60,642 bases of DNA from Pontiellaceae bacterium B12219 (GTDB lineage: Bacteria; Verrucomicrobiota; Kiritimatiellia; Kiritimatiellales; Pontiellaceae). Of the stretch, positions 29,385-39,102 are shown piece by piece (position 1 is the first letter of the stretch; each line of letters opens with the position of its first letter). The position numbers and the translations under genes were made by a program. The notes under the pieces were generated by a model. That model was not told the origin of the DNA and ran no database searches. It worked only from the letters and a program-made list of their open reading frames with translations. The stretch covers positions 1 through 60,642 of the forward strand of contig JARNMJ010000024.1 in the NCBI GenBank assembly GCA_029432795.1. The letters run 5' to 3'.

Positions 29385-31379
29385 CTAATCGATCTCCACC
29401 TGCAACTGCATGAAGGCCTGATCAGAGGCAGCTGTTGATATCCGGTTGGTTACCACATCAAACCCCGAAACGGAGGGAGAAGATCCAGCTTCGATGGTTG
29501 GTGTGGTCATGGATCCGAAAACCAGATCGGTATCCGAATAGACGTTATAGGTTAAGCCGTATGTCGCCGGATTATCGCGGCGGTGATACACATAATTCAG
29601 CCAGGTCGTCCCACCATCTTCCCTCAGGTTATACGTCGGCGCATAGAGTTCGGCATCACTGACGGTCGGGTTACCCCCGAAAGCATATTCCTGCAGATTA
29701 TTCATGCCGTCCATCTCCGCATCATCCAGATAATTGGTATCGGCTCCCAATGCAGGGAACAGAGCCAACCACTCGTCAAAGGTATCGACCAGAAGATTGG
29801 TGGTAATCAGGAAGTTATCGAAAACATAATTTACATCATATTCCGATGAACCGGAATAGAATCCAAATTTACCCAGATTGCTCTCGGTATTCCATATCTC
29901 GCCATCGGCAGTAGCATCGAATAAATCCATGGTAATATATTCATTGGTAGCGACATCATTGCTCATAATAATCAAGTTGCCGTTCAACCAATAAGCAGCA
30001 GAATTGGTCGGCAGCGTATACACATCTCCATCAAGCCCGGTGTACTGCACGAACTGGGTATCGTAGTCATTCACAAAGATACTGAGCGTGTTTGCACCCG
30101 GAAGGATTATATTATCTTCACTGACCGGATAATTGGTTGAAACGCCATTTCGACGGAAATCGATCGTGCCATCATTGTAAAAACGCGCATCGGTATAGCG
30201 CCGTGAATTACTGTTCAGCGTCCGGTCGGTATCCCATTGACCAAATCCCAGAGCAAGAAACTTATCGCCAGGTCCCGCTTTCGTTACATAAGCAAATTCA
30301 AGATCAAACCGCAGGGCCGAGATTTGATCCTCCGGAAAGTCAACAAAGTTATATTCCAGCGAAACAATATCTGCAGAGGTCGTGCCGTTATCATACAGAT
30401 TCACCCCGTTGCCCGTTCCGGCTGGATTGTCAGCCGCATTCACCACCGTGCACCACGCTACTGCAGTTGATCCAGGAGGTGATGGACGCACCGCTGTGGC
30501 CACCGGTTGCGAACCCACAATCTGATCCGAAAAATTTTCGTAAAATATATTTTCAGGAACATCCGGCGGAGCCACATACACAGAGTCATAGGAGGAAACA
30601 ACCAGATTATCCAATGCATAATTCAGCCCCACGGCGGATGATCCGGTACTAAATCCGAATTTACCGAAGTTGTTCGTGGAGGTGCCAATCGTCCCGCCCG
30701 CCGTAACATCGTCCTGATCCAGCAGTGTCGAAAAGATCAACGCACCATCCAGCCAATAGGAAACCCCGTTTGCGCTCAGGGAATTTGTACTTCCGTCCAG
30801 CCCGATATAATTCACCGAATCGGAATCCAGATCGTTAACAAACATCGTTACAGTATGGGAGGTGTTGGAGGGCGACACATCAATATTGGAGCTGTCTCCG
30901 CCGGAATCACTTTCAAACGAAACAGTTCCGTTATCGTACAGACGCATATTGTTCCACCGGTTTCCGTTTGAGTTCAACGACAACCCCTCGTTATACCCTC
31001 CAAACCCGGCCGTGATGTATGCCACCTCATTCGTATTTCCGCCCAGATAGGAAAAACTGAAATCTGCACGAACCAGCGATTTCTGATCTCCCGCCGAGGC
31101 CACAAAGTTATACGACATGACCGCAGATCCATCCGTCGAAACAACCCCATCATCCATATCATACATCTGAACCCCGTTCCCGGAGCCGGCGGAATTCACC
31201 CCACTGTCCACAACCTTCGTAAAAATAATGGAGGTATTTGCATTCGGACGAACAACGTCTGCTGCAGGTGGATTGCCCACTGTTTCTGCATCGTAGTTTT
31301 CATTGAGCAACTCCACTGAATATCCTGACAGCGCCCCAAACACCGACACCGCCGAAATTACCAGAACCATCCTCTTCAT
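29385..31379 (-). CDS. secreted protein with two copies of a shared beta module
   Basis: 664 aa from ATG 31379, chosen because GGAGG lies 5 nt before it (an ATG four codons upstream overlaps that site). Signal peptide about 1-20. Two modules (about 22-265 and 285-530), each with L-[ST]-LNSN-x2-R, a DNGT-[VI]-[SD]-F strand, a FVND-x-D segment, YWL-[DN]-G and N-[FL]-GKFGF near the end. C-terminal part has a Ca-loop-like DDAEMDGMNNLQEYAFGGNP segment common in secreted proteins of this phylum group. No catalytic motif is visible; an adhesive or alginate-binding role is inferred from its neighbours. Confidence 0.8.
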   Translation of the reverse strand: MKRMVLVISAVSVFGALSGYSVELLNENYDAETVGNPPAADVVRPNANTSIIFTKVVDSGVNSAGSGNGVQMYDMDDGVVSTDGSAVMSYNFVASAGDQKSLVRADFSFSYLGGNTNEVAYITAGFGGYNEGLSLNSNGNRWNNMRLYDNGTVSFESDSGGDSSNIDVSPSNTSHTVTMFVNDLDSDSVNYIGLDGSTNSLSANGVSYWLDGALIFSTLLDQDDVTAGGTIGTSTNNFGKFGFSTGSSAVGLNYALDNLVVSSYDSVYVAPPDVPENIFYENFSDQIVGSQPVATAVRPSPPGSTAVAWCTVVNAADNPAGTGNGVNLYDNGTTSADIVSLEYNFVDFPEDQISALRFDLEFAYVTKAGPGDKFLALGFGQWDTDRTLNSNSRRYTDARFYNDGTIDFRRNGVSTNYPVSEDNIILPGANTLSIFVNDYDTQFVQYTGLDGDVYTLPTNSAAYWLNGNLIIMSNDVATNEYITMDLFDATADGEIWNTESNLGKFGFYSGSSEYDVNYVFDNFLITTNLLVDTFDEWLALFPALGADTNYLDDAEMDGMNNLQEYAFGGNPTVSDAELYAPTYNLREDGGTTWLNYVYHRRDNPATYGLTYNVYSDTDLVFGSMTTPTIEAGSSPSVSGFDVVTNRISTAASDQAFMQLQVEID

Positions 31380-31450
31380 CACTACCTCCATGGATTTTAG
31401 CTTTTCCGATTAACTAGCGTGATAATAGGACGCCCGTTCACAAGGTCAAG

Positions 31451-31460
31451 TAATAATTAT
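31451..31460. promoter_or_regulatory. AT-rich motif TAATAATTAT upstream of the two-module protein
   Basis: TAATAATTATGATT, followed by further AT-rich sequence, lies about 70 bp upstream of the start at 31379 and shares its core with 26427 and 44537. The gap 31392-31570 holds no gene. Confidence 0.45.
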
Positions 31461-31570
31461 GATTGATTATTAATAGCACTATTACGCTTATTACTAGCTA
31501 CTAACAAATTTTTATCAACAAATCTAAATCGCCAGATTTCAATATTATTATTTTGTACAGCAACCCGGTT

Positions 31571-34500
31571 TCACGGCTGAACAAGCAGGCGATAGAAGCG
31601 TTTTCCAGCGAGCGGATCAGAATCGGTTAAATCCAGTACATCACCCGCCCCAACCGCCGCTCCGGCGGCATTCACCCAATTAACCGGAGTCAGCGATTCG
31701 GTACGCTGGAGCTGATAGAGCGCACCGTAGACCGCGAAAAGTGAAAACCGAATGCCACCATCGGCATTTTCCATAGCGGGCAGGACCACTTCCTCTGGAA
31801 GCGTGGCCGGCACACCCCGGATTTCAACCTCGGAAATTGCGAATTCATCATTCACATTATTTCCATAGCCCACGATGCGGAGGTAACGCGCACTGATCCC
31901 GGAAAAATCGTATACCTGCAAAGCTGTACTGCTTCCGGAAGAGGTCTCCAGCGCGACCACTCGGGCCCAATTTAAGCCATCCACCGAAACATCAACGGTA
32001 AAATCATAGGAGCGCGCGTCGCCCAGATACCACGCCACCAGCACTTCATGCAGACTTTGCGGAACGCCCAGGTCATAAGAAATCCACGCACCCTCTCCCG
32101 CGGCAGACCAATGGGTCCCCAACAACCCATCCACTGTATTCTCCGGACCATTCCCATCATCGGAACCGGCCGCAACGCCCACCAGCGCACGGCTCGTCAA
32201 CTCAACCATTGGACCGCCGCTCAGATCGTAAACCTGTATATCATCGAAGACGAAGTCCAGACCGACATAGCTCGTACTGGAATAAAAACCGAATTTGCCC
32301 AGATTATCTTCGGTGGAGCCCACCGTTCCCCCCGCCGTGGAATCCCCGACATCCATCGCAAGACAGCCCTTGCCGTCTCCCATAATCACACGCGCCCCGT
32401 TCAGCCAATAGGCCACCGAGTTGGCCGGAAGCGAATAGATGCTTTCGTCGGGGCCGGTATAATCGACCGCCACTGAGTCGTAGTCGTTGACGAAAATAGA
32501 GAGCGAATTCGGGCCCGTCGGCAGGACATTTCCCGTGCTCGACGACCCTCCCGAGGCAACAAAATCGATCGTGCCGTCGGCATACAACCGTACTTCCGTA
32601 AACCGATTGGCCGAACTGTTAAGCGATTGCCCCGTATTATACTCGCCAAAGCCGAGCCCGACAAAGTGACTGCTCGACCCGCCGGTCACGATTTGAGCAA
32701 AATTAAAGTCAGCGCGGACGGCGGAAATCTGATCGCCGGCACTGTCGACAAAGTTATAAGAGAGCAGCGTTGAGGCGCTCCCGTTATCACGAAAACGTAC
32801 TCCGTTTCCGGCTCCCGCGGTGTTTCCGGCGCCATCAACAACCTTCACATAATTATCGGCAGTATTGGAGGTCGGCCGCAGCACCGTTGCCCCGTTCGGT
32901 TGTTGGCCGGCTGTCTGCCCGGCTTCGAAATCTTCCGACAGATACACCATTGAAGATCCTGCAGTATCCACAGCAAGACTCAGCGACTGCAAATCGGCGA
33001 TGCCTCCCTCAAGCACCTGCACCGTAAACAGAAAAACCCCGTTAGTCGTTGGCGTTCCGGATAGAAGTCCTCCGGCGCTCAACGACAATCCCGGCGGCAG
33101 TGCGCCACGCTCAATCGACCAGGCAGGACCGCCCGTACCGCTGACCGTTTGCAGAGATTGAGAATAGGGAAACCCCAGCACCGCGTTCGGCAATGCCACC
33201 GTGGCAATCTCCACATCGCCGCCGCGCGATAGCGACAGTTCCTGGAATGCCACCTGCGTGGTGGAGCCCGGGGCAGGAACGGTGTAATACGCCCCCGCCT
33301 TGAAATAGAAGGTCGATACCAGCCAGTTTGCCAGATCGTCCGACAAATCGACCGACTGGGTGGAACCGTTCACCGTGCAATAGAACGTAAACGAAGTCGG
33401 AGAGGCAACCATCTTCATTTGGTAGGCAATCGATTCGCCCAGCGCAGGAGCCGGAAAATACATCCAATCCTTGGAACCCAGCCCATCCGCAGTCAGATAG
33501 GTCGATACCGCAATCTGCGCCGGATCCGTTGTGCCGTCGTAGCGCATAATCACCGTCGGCACATTCGGCTCCTTGCCATGAATCTGTCCGATTGCAACCT
33601 TGCCGATGCCGACCGAGTTCACCCGGCACACCGCTTCGAGAGTATGAACACCGCCATCGTCGAGCGGCAGCCAATTGCGCAGCGATCCATCGGAATAGGT
33701 TTCCCGCAGTTCGCTGCGCGGACTCGGGGATGTTCCGGCAATGGCTCCGTTGTAGGGCACTGTAAAGACCATCGAGCCATCCGTTCCCGTATAGAAATAC
33801 GGCGCATTTTCATAGCCGTTTGTCAGCATTGCGGAGGAAAGCGTCAAGGCTTCCCCCGAAAACCCATTGGTGGAATCAACCGGCGCCTGCAGATACCATT
33901 CGCTCAGATCAAAATTACCGGATGGCGGAACAAGCGGATCCAGCGCACCCAGCACCACCGGATAGGTTCCGGCCGGCCCGCTGTCGAACTCCGGCCCCAC
34001 CTCGGAACGCAGCAGCGGACGGCTGCCCGTTCCATCCACCTCGCGCTCGAAACTTCCAATGTCTGGAAGCAGACCCATGCGAGACAGCCCCCGCACGTCA
34101 TTCGATACCAGACCGGGGATCAAGGCGGCATTCAACAGCGGACTGCTCGATGTCGGAACCAGACAGGCATCAAACGCCTCTGTAATCTGCGCCGATACCG
34201 AATGGGTGTAGGTCCCGTTCACCAGCCCCGTCCAGCCATACGCCCCCGGTTCATAGATATAGTTTCCGCCGCAAGGCCCCACAACAAACCCATTGGAACG
34301 CTCAATGGCACCGGACGAGCCGGTGCCGTGCCACGCGTTGTTGTAAATCGCACAATTGGTGGGTTGCATATCGCCATCCGAACCATAGAAACCCAGATTA
34401 ATCTCCCCACAACCGACAAATGTATTATGGAAAATCTGCGCGTTATGCGCCGCTTCGTAGCCGTTGTCCCCGGTGGATCCATCACCATCGTCGAAATCAG

Positions 34501-35548
34501 CAGAGCCGCCCATCAGACAGATTGCAGCACGATAGCTGCTGCCCCGCAGGTTTTCAAAATAGTTATTCCGTACCACGTGATCCGTGCCGATGACCCGCAC
34601 TCCGCCCTGATAATCATTGGGCGAATCCACAACAATCGAAGTGCCGGAATATCGACCGCCCCCGAAGAAATAATTCCCCTCAACCAGCGCACGGTCTCCA
34701 TGCCGCAAAGTAACCTCGCCGTAACTTTCCAGAAACGTATTGTTCCGGATCACGTTGTCGGCCGATTTGTTGGAGATGATCTCCATGTCGTTTGGCTTTT
34801 CGCCGTCCGAACGCCAGATCGACCGATAGAACACATTCTCTTCTACGGTCACCTGCATCGAATGCGCCTGCGAAGAACTGTCGCCGATCCGAATGGTTTC
34901 GTATCCGTTTTCCGACTCCGATGATTCCCGGGGACCGAAATAGCACCGGCGGATAATATGGTTGCGCGGCACCGCAATTCCCGCTTCGGAACTGCTGCGC
35001 TTAATGCCGATGGTTGCATTGGCATTCGGCTCGTCTTTCCCCTCAAAGGAGCAGTATTCAACGACATGATTAAACCCGTTAATCTGGATCCAATGCCCAT
35101 AGTCATCACCGGTTGTGCAGTCCTTAAAACGCAGGTTGGACAAGGTCATATAGCGGGAATCAATACCCAACCGAATGATTTCCGCCGGCGAACCGCTTCC
35201 ATTATCAATCATCCCGCTTCCGGAAACAAAGTCCAGTCCGGCCAGCGTGATGCCCCGCCCCGACAGCGTAATATTGGAAGGCTCCGTAATTTTCACCCCA
35301 CCCGGCGTCTGGGCATAGACCAGCACCGGATTAGTTTGAGCTGCGGCATCGCTGGAAATCGAACTCGTCAGCGTTTTATCGAGCGCCCCGTAATTTCCAT
35401 CCTGCAGCACGACCTGATCGCCCGCATTCAGTGTAGGCAATGCATTAAACTCCGCAGCAGTTGAAACCGGATATACGGTCGCCACGGAAACCCCGGCCAT
35501 CCACAGGAACATCATTGTCAGTTGTACAGTTCTCATCTTATTTTCCAT
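31571..35548 (-). CDS. multimodular alginate lyase PL6-PL7
   Basis: 1325 aa, secreted (signal about 1-23). Residues 24-500: PL6/chondroitinase-B beta-helix with the catalytic Lys and Arg in IISNKSADNVIRNNTF and TLRHGD. About 545-775: PL7 lyase with RSELRE, GQIHG and YFKAGAYYT, all three hallmark motifs. About 783-860: Ig-like putative-binding domain (GALPPGLSLSAGGLLSGTP). About 866-1105: the beta module shared with the neighbouring protein. About 1113-1245: F5/8C discoidin domain (ENTVDGLLGTHWSA). C-terminal about 75 residues resemble a sorting or fibronectin-like tail (RTESLTPVNW). Both catalytic sites look intact. Two Met codons start the frame (35548, 35536). Confidence 0.93.
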   Translation of the reverse strand: MENKMRTVQLTMMFLWMAGVSVATVYPVSTAAEFNALPTLNAGDQVVLQDGNYGALDKTLTSSISSDAAAQTNPVLVYAQTPGGVKITEPSNITLSGRGITLAGLDFVSGSGMIDNGSGSPAEIIRLGIDSRYMTLSNLRFKDCTTGDDYGHWIQINGFNHVVEYCSFEGKDEPNANATIGIKRSSSEAGIAVPRNHIIRRCYFGPRESSESENGYETIRIGDSSSQAHSMQVTVEENVFYRSIWRSDGEKPNDMEIISNKSADNVIRNNTFLESYGEVTLRHGDRALVEGNYFFGGGRYSGTSIVVDSPNDYQGGVRVIGTDHVVRNNYFENLRGSSYRAAICLMGGSADFDDGDGSTGDNGYEAAHNAQIFHNTFVGCGEINLGFYGSDGDMQPTNCAIYNNAWHGTGSSGAIERSNGFVVGPCGGNYIYEPGAYGWTGLVNGTYTHSVSAQITEAFDACLVPTSSSPLLNAALIPGLVSNDVRGLSRMGLLPDIGSFEREVDGTGSRPLLRSEVGPEFDSGPAGTYPVVLGALDPLVPPSGNFDLSEWYLQAPVDSTNGFSGEALTLSSAMLTNGYENAPYFYTGTDGSMVFTVPYNGAIAGTSPSPRSELRETYSDGSLRNWLPLDDGGVHTLEAVCRVNSVGIGKVAIGQIHGKEPNVPTVIMRYDGTTDPAQIAVSTYLTADGLGSKDWMYFPAPALGESIAYQMKMVASPTSFTFYCTVNGSTQSVDLSDDLANWLVSTFYFKAGAYYTVPAPGSTTQVAFQELSLSRGGDVEIATVALPNAVLGFPYSQSLQTVSGTGGPAWSIERGALPPGLSLSAGGLLSGTPTTNGVFLFTVQVLEGGIADLQSLSLAVDTAGSSMVYLSEDFEAGQTAGQQPNGATVLRPTSNTADNYVKVVDGAGNTAGAGNGVRFRDNGSASTLLSYNFVDSAGDQISAVRADFNFAQIVTGGSSSHFVGLGFGEYNTGQSLNSSANRFTEVRLYADGTIDFVASGGSSSTGNVLPTGPNSLSIFVNDYDSVAVDYTGPDESIYSLPANSVAYWLNGARVIMGDGKGCLAMDVGDSTAGGTVGSTEDNLGKFGFYSSTSYVGLDFVFDDIQVYDLSGGPMVELTSRALVGVAAGSDDGNGPENTVDGLLGTHWSAAGEGAWISYDLGVPQSLHEVLVAWYLGDARSYDFTVDVSVDGLNWARVVALETSSGSSTALQVYDFSGISARYLRIVGYGNNVNDEFAISEVEIRGVPATLPEEVVLPAMENADGGIRFSLFAVYGALYQLQRTESLTPVNWVNAAGAAVGAGDVLDLTDSDPLAGKRFYRLLVQP

Positions 35549-35755
35549 TCTCTGCGCCCTGTCTGCCTTCTATTCGAGTGGATATAGCGCGCACCGCAAA
35601 CAGACGGCACAACAAACTGCATTCTTTCTTCCCATGCCTGCAGCACGGAAGTTTCCGTAGCGATAAAACCTGCAACACAGCCGGATTTCCTCCGGTTTAT
35701 CTTTGTTTTAATATGGGGTTTCATATTTTTAACCACATCCCCCTGATAAGCCCGG

Positions 35756-36952
35756 TCAGCGCATCAACGGAACAACCAGCCGTTCTCTCTCTCCCGCAGT
35801 TCCCTCCGGAAATTTCTCTACCCATTTTCCATAGGATTCATCCGCATAAACCTTTTCAGCATACAGCAGCAGCTGAAGCAGCTGCATGCGCCCTTCGTCC
35901 CTGATTTCCGGATACGGCCAGGGCTTTACCGGATCTGCATACGGCGCCATAAAATCAAGTCCGGCCCGTATGCGCGAATCGCCCGCATGCCACAGATCAA
36001 CTCCGGTTGGTTCGGCCAGCCGGGCCAACAGAAACATGGCATCAAGATTGAACAGGCTGTAGAAAAGAGATCGCGTACGCGCCAACTCTTCCGGTTGCGC
36101 CCCATCCTCCTCAATCTGGACCAGAATTCGCTTATTGACGGCCGCGACGGCGATTTCCCGCGCATAACTTACATCGCCGGTAAAAAGGGCAATATACATA
36201 ATCTGCACATCAAAGAAGGTACCGTGGTTATTTTCGGCATTAGACGCATTCTGTGCCATTTCGTTCGACTTCAACCATTTAAGATATTGAGCAAACCACG
36301 CCCGCAAGCCCTCCTCTTCGGAATCACTCAGCGCCGCGGACCCCTCCAGCAAAACGACGCCATCCAATACCCGGCAAAAAAGCCGGCCGTCAAGAATTCC
36401 GCTCTTTTTGCCGTCCACCAACCCCGGGACGCCCTGTGCAAAATTGAGGTTCGGGTTCATACGGGTTGCCGGATTCAGAAACCAGATACGGATCAGCTCG
36501 GCAGCCTTCTCGGCATAACGCGGATCGCCGGTAAAATAGTAGGCCAATCCCAACGTTTCCACTCCGGCCGCCATATGACCCAACCGTGGGCGGTCCGACG
36601 CCGAACCTTGACTTTCCGGGTTGGTTTCGCCGTCACGCCGGATATAGGGCAATCCATCGGGTTTAGTCGGATCCGGCCACCAGTAGCGACTGAAGCTCAT
36701 ATAATCATGCTTATCGCCGCTGGGCGGAACGCGGGTTTTATTCATCACCGAAAACGGCCCGGAGAACAATGCGGCTTCGGCCTGTTCAACCAGATTTGAA
36801 AAAGCAGGCAGTATCTCCGCATCGCCCGCCAGAATCCGCTCTTTGCTTTGTGCCAATACGTCTCCATCCATCAGAAGCGTTGCCGGCGGATGAGCCGCAA
36901 GAGCAATGCCGGAAACGGCAATCAGACCGCAGACTAATCCGGCACGGTTCAC
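35756..36952 (-). CDS. alginate lyase (PF05426 fold)
   Basis: 398 aa with a GTG start at 36952 preceded by AGGAG. Signal peptide about 1-20. Alpha/alpha-toroid lyase of the PF05426 group (PL5/PL38-type): WWPDPTKPDGLPYIRRDGE and the catalytic AENNHGTFFDVQ (Asn-His). The heparinase-type gene stop and this start overlap (GTGA). It likely cuts alginate or a related polyuronate in the periplasm. Last gene of the six-gene operon; a 207-bp gap with a small CCGGA/TCCGG hairpin precedes the PL6-PL7 gene. Confidence 0.88.
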   Translation of the reverse strand: MNRAGLVCGLIAVSGIALAAHPPATLLMDGDVLAQSKERILAGDAEILPAFSNLVEQAEAALFSGPFSVMNKTRVPPSGDKHDYMSFSRYWWPDPTKPDGLPYIRRDGETNPESQGSASDRPRLGHMAAGVETLGLAYYFTGDPRYAEKAAELIRIWFLNPATRMNPNLNFAQGVPGLVDGKKSGILDGRLFCRVLDGVVLLEGSAALSDSEEEGLRAWFAQYLKWLKSNEMAQNASNAENNHGTFFDVQIMYIALFTGDVSYAREIAVAAVNKRILVQIEEDGAQPEELARTRSLFYSLFNLDAMFLLARLAEPTGVDLWHAGDSRIRAGLDFMAPYADPVKPWPYPEIRDEGRMQLLQLLLYAEKVYADESYGKWVEKFPEGTAGERERLVVPLMR

Positions 36953-39102
36953 AATCTCCTTGCCTCGCTCCGGAGTTCCGCTGATTGGAACAGTATATTT
37001 CCGGCCTTCTTCAGATACGTCGCTTCGCGGACGGCGAACTCAACGGGTTTCCCGTCTTTTGTGCGAACCCAGCAGAAGCTTGCATCCGTTTCCAATCCCT
37101 GGAACTCAACCTTATCCGACCCCGGTTGCACCATCAGAACATCCGCCATGCCTTCACCGGAAACCGTCGCCCAGATCTGATTTCCGTTCCGGCTCGATTC
37201 AACCACAGGAGCCGCCTGATCGGTCGATGCAGGGAAAAGTATCTGCAGAAAGGTGATCTCTTTTCCTTCGGCCTTGGCCTTGATGTACGGGAAGACCCCG
37301 TAATCGTCTTTCAGATACGTGCTTTCACCTTCGTCGTTTTCGATGGTTTCCGCGCCGAACGTCCAGGTGTAGAGCTTCGAGGCCGGCCCGTACGCATCAT
37401 CAGAAAAGTTCCAGACTCTGGAAACGCCGGCGCCGGTCATCGCACCCCGACCGCCGTGCAGCACCTGAACCGCTTCGGACTTTTCGGGCGAGGTAACAAT
37501 ATCGGCCACCACAAAATAGGACTCGCCGGGAAAGGCAATCGCACGGCGCAGCAGCCCGCCGTTCGGATACGGGGCCTCCTTTTCCTCAAAGTCAAAAAAT
37601 GTAGTATCCATCCGATGTTTGGAAAGCGGCGTCTGCCCTTCTGCAACATCCACCGGTGCCTCGCCGTTCAGCAACACCACATTATGGGCAATGCCCTGAT
37701 TGTACCATTCTGTACGTTCTTTACCGGAATACGTGCCCCGACTGTAGCCGCCGTCGGACGCCATCATCTGATTTTCTGCAAACAGAATAAAACTCAGGTG
37801 CTCCGCATGATGATGGTTGTCGGCTTCGGCCACGCCCTGAAAAAGCAGGTAACGCACAGCAGGATCGGACGGCGCCCAGCTGTTTCGGAATATCGTCTGT
37901 CCGCCATCGAGAAAAACGGTCGGCGACACGTCGGGCGCAGCTCTTCCAAGGGTTGGATCGTAGGTCAGGTATTCAACCAACGACATCGCGAAATCCCAGC
38001 TTGCACCGGAATAATTGTATCCCGTTTTTTCCAGATACGCTTCAAACGGCGACCAATCCGTGGTTTCAAAATTCCACATCAGAATATCCGATAAAGGAGC
38101 CGATGAATTGAGCCACGAAGATGCCTCTTTATACATGCCGGCAGCCATGTGTCCGGGGAACGGCCGGATGTAGGAATCTTCAAGATTCGGCAACCAGCCT
38201 TTTCCGTTGCGCACGGCAATCCCCCATTCCATCAGCGGCTGAAAATTCTCAAACTGGTTCACGCCCGAAACGTTGTAGTAGTTCCACATGAACGGCAGAA
38301 AATTGACCCAGCTGAACATCATATAGTGCGCGCCTTCCCGATAGATTCCGTCCGCGCTGAAAAAATAGCGCGTGTTGTCGTTCGCCGCCGCCAGCGCCAT
38401 GCCCAGCCAGCCGAGCGCCCGGGGATCGTCCGACAGCGCCAAAGCCATACTGCCGACGCCCCAGGCCGGTTTTGACAAATGGTTGTGCGGGCGATCCGCC
38501 CACTCATACAGATTGATAGCAACCCGGTTGCACTCATCGCCTAATTGCTTCCGAATGGCCTCGTCCTGCTGCGGCGAGAGGAACGGCTGCATCCAGTCAT
38601 ACGCCGCCGCATAGTTCTGCAGCCAGGTCCCCATATAAATTTCGTCGACCGGACCGCTCTTCTCTTTCGGATCCAGTTCTTTGATCGGCCCGTCGTACGC
38701 CCGCTCCAGCGCCGCAATGGCCCGTTCCTGATATTCAGGAGAAGCGTCCATCCAGAACATGAAGGCATTGTATGCGGCGATCTGCGACATGGTGCCGTAG
38801 TATTTATGGATCACCTTTTTGCCATCATCGATCCCGGGGACCGACGGAAGTTCCAAGGTCAGGAACTCGCTTCCGGAAACCTCCGCCCAGAACCGCGCCG
38901 CCGTTTTGTCCTGATCCTTCTTCGCCTTCAATGCCGCCACATCCGCCTTCTTAAACCAGAGCGAGGGATGCACTTCTTTTGCCGGAAGCTCCGGCACGGA
39001 ATCGACCGTGAATCCGGTATAGGATTCGTAGTCTGCATATTTTGATGCGGACTGCGCCGCAATCGCGGCGAACAGGCACCCCGTGAAAATCAGCTTTTTC
39101 AT
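36949..39102 (-). CDS. heparinase II/III-type polysaccharide lyase
   Basis: 717 aa from ATG 39102; the upstream TTG in the open frame is inside the SDR gene. Signal peptide about 1-18. N-terminal alpha/alpha toroid (about 50-400, with WADRPHNHLSKPAWGVGSMAL), then the two-layer beta-sandwich with EADNHHHAEHLSFILFAEN and SDGGYSRGTY, the heparinase II/III metal and catalytic region. Families PL15, PL17 and PL39, several of them exolytic alginate lyases, share this fold; I cannot choose between them. Position behind an SDR fits release of DEH monomer. Exact palindromes at 37090 and 37409. Confidence 0.88.
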   Translation of the reverse strand: MKKLIFTGCLFAAIAAQSASKYADYESYTGFTVDSVPELPAKEVHPSLWFKKADVAALKAKKDQDKTAARFWAEVSGSEFLTLELPSVPGIDDGKKVIHKYYGTMSQIAAYNAFMFWMDASPEYQERAIAALERAYDGPIKELDPKEKSGPVDEIYMGTWLQNYAAAYDWMQPFLSPQQDEAIRKQLGDECNRVAINLYEWADRPHNHLSKPAWGVGSMALALSDDPRALGWLGMALAAANDNTRYFFSADGIYREGAHYMMFSWVNFLPFMWNYYNVSGVNQFENFQPLMEWGIAVRNGKGWLPNLEDSYIRPFPGHMAAGMYKEASSWLNSSAPLSDILMWNFETTDWSPFEAYLEKTGYNYSGASWDFAMSLVEYLTYDPTLGRAAPDVSPTVFLDGGQTIFRNSWAPSDPAVRYLLFQGVAEADNHHHAEHLSFILFAENQMMASDGGYSRGTYSGKERTEWYNQGIAHNVVLLNGEAPVDVAEGQTPLSKHRMDTTFFDFEEKEAPYPNGGLLRRAIAFPGESYFVVADIVTSPEKSEAVQVLHGGRGAMTGAGVSRVWNFSDDAYGPASKLYTWTFGAETIENDEGESTYLKDDYGVFPYIKAKAEGKEITFLQILFPASTDQAAPVVESSRNGNQIWATVSGEGMADVLMVQPGSDKVEFQGLETDASFCWVRTKDGKPVEFAVREATYLKKAGNILFQSAELRSEARRL

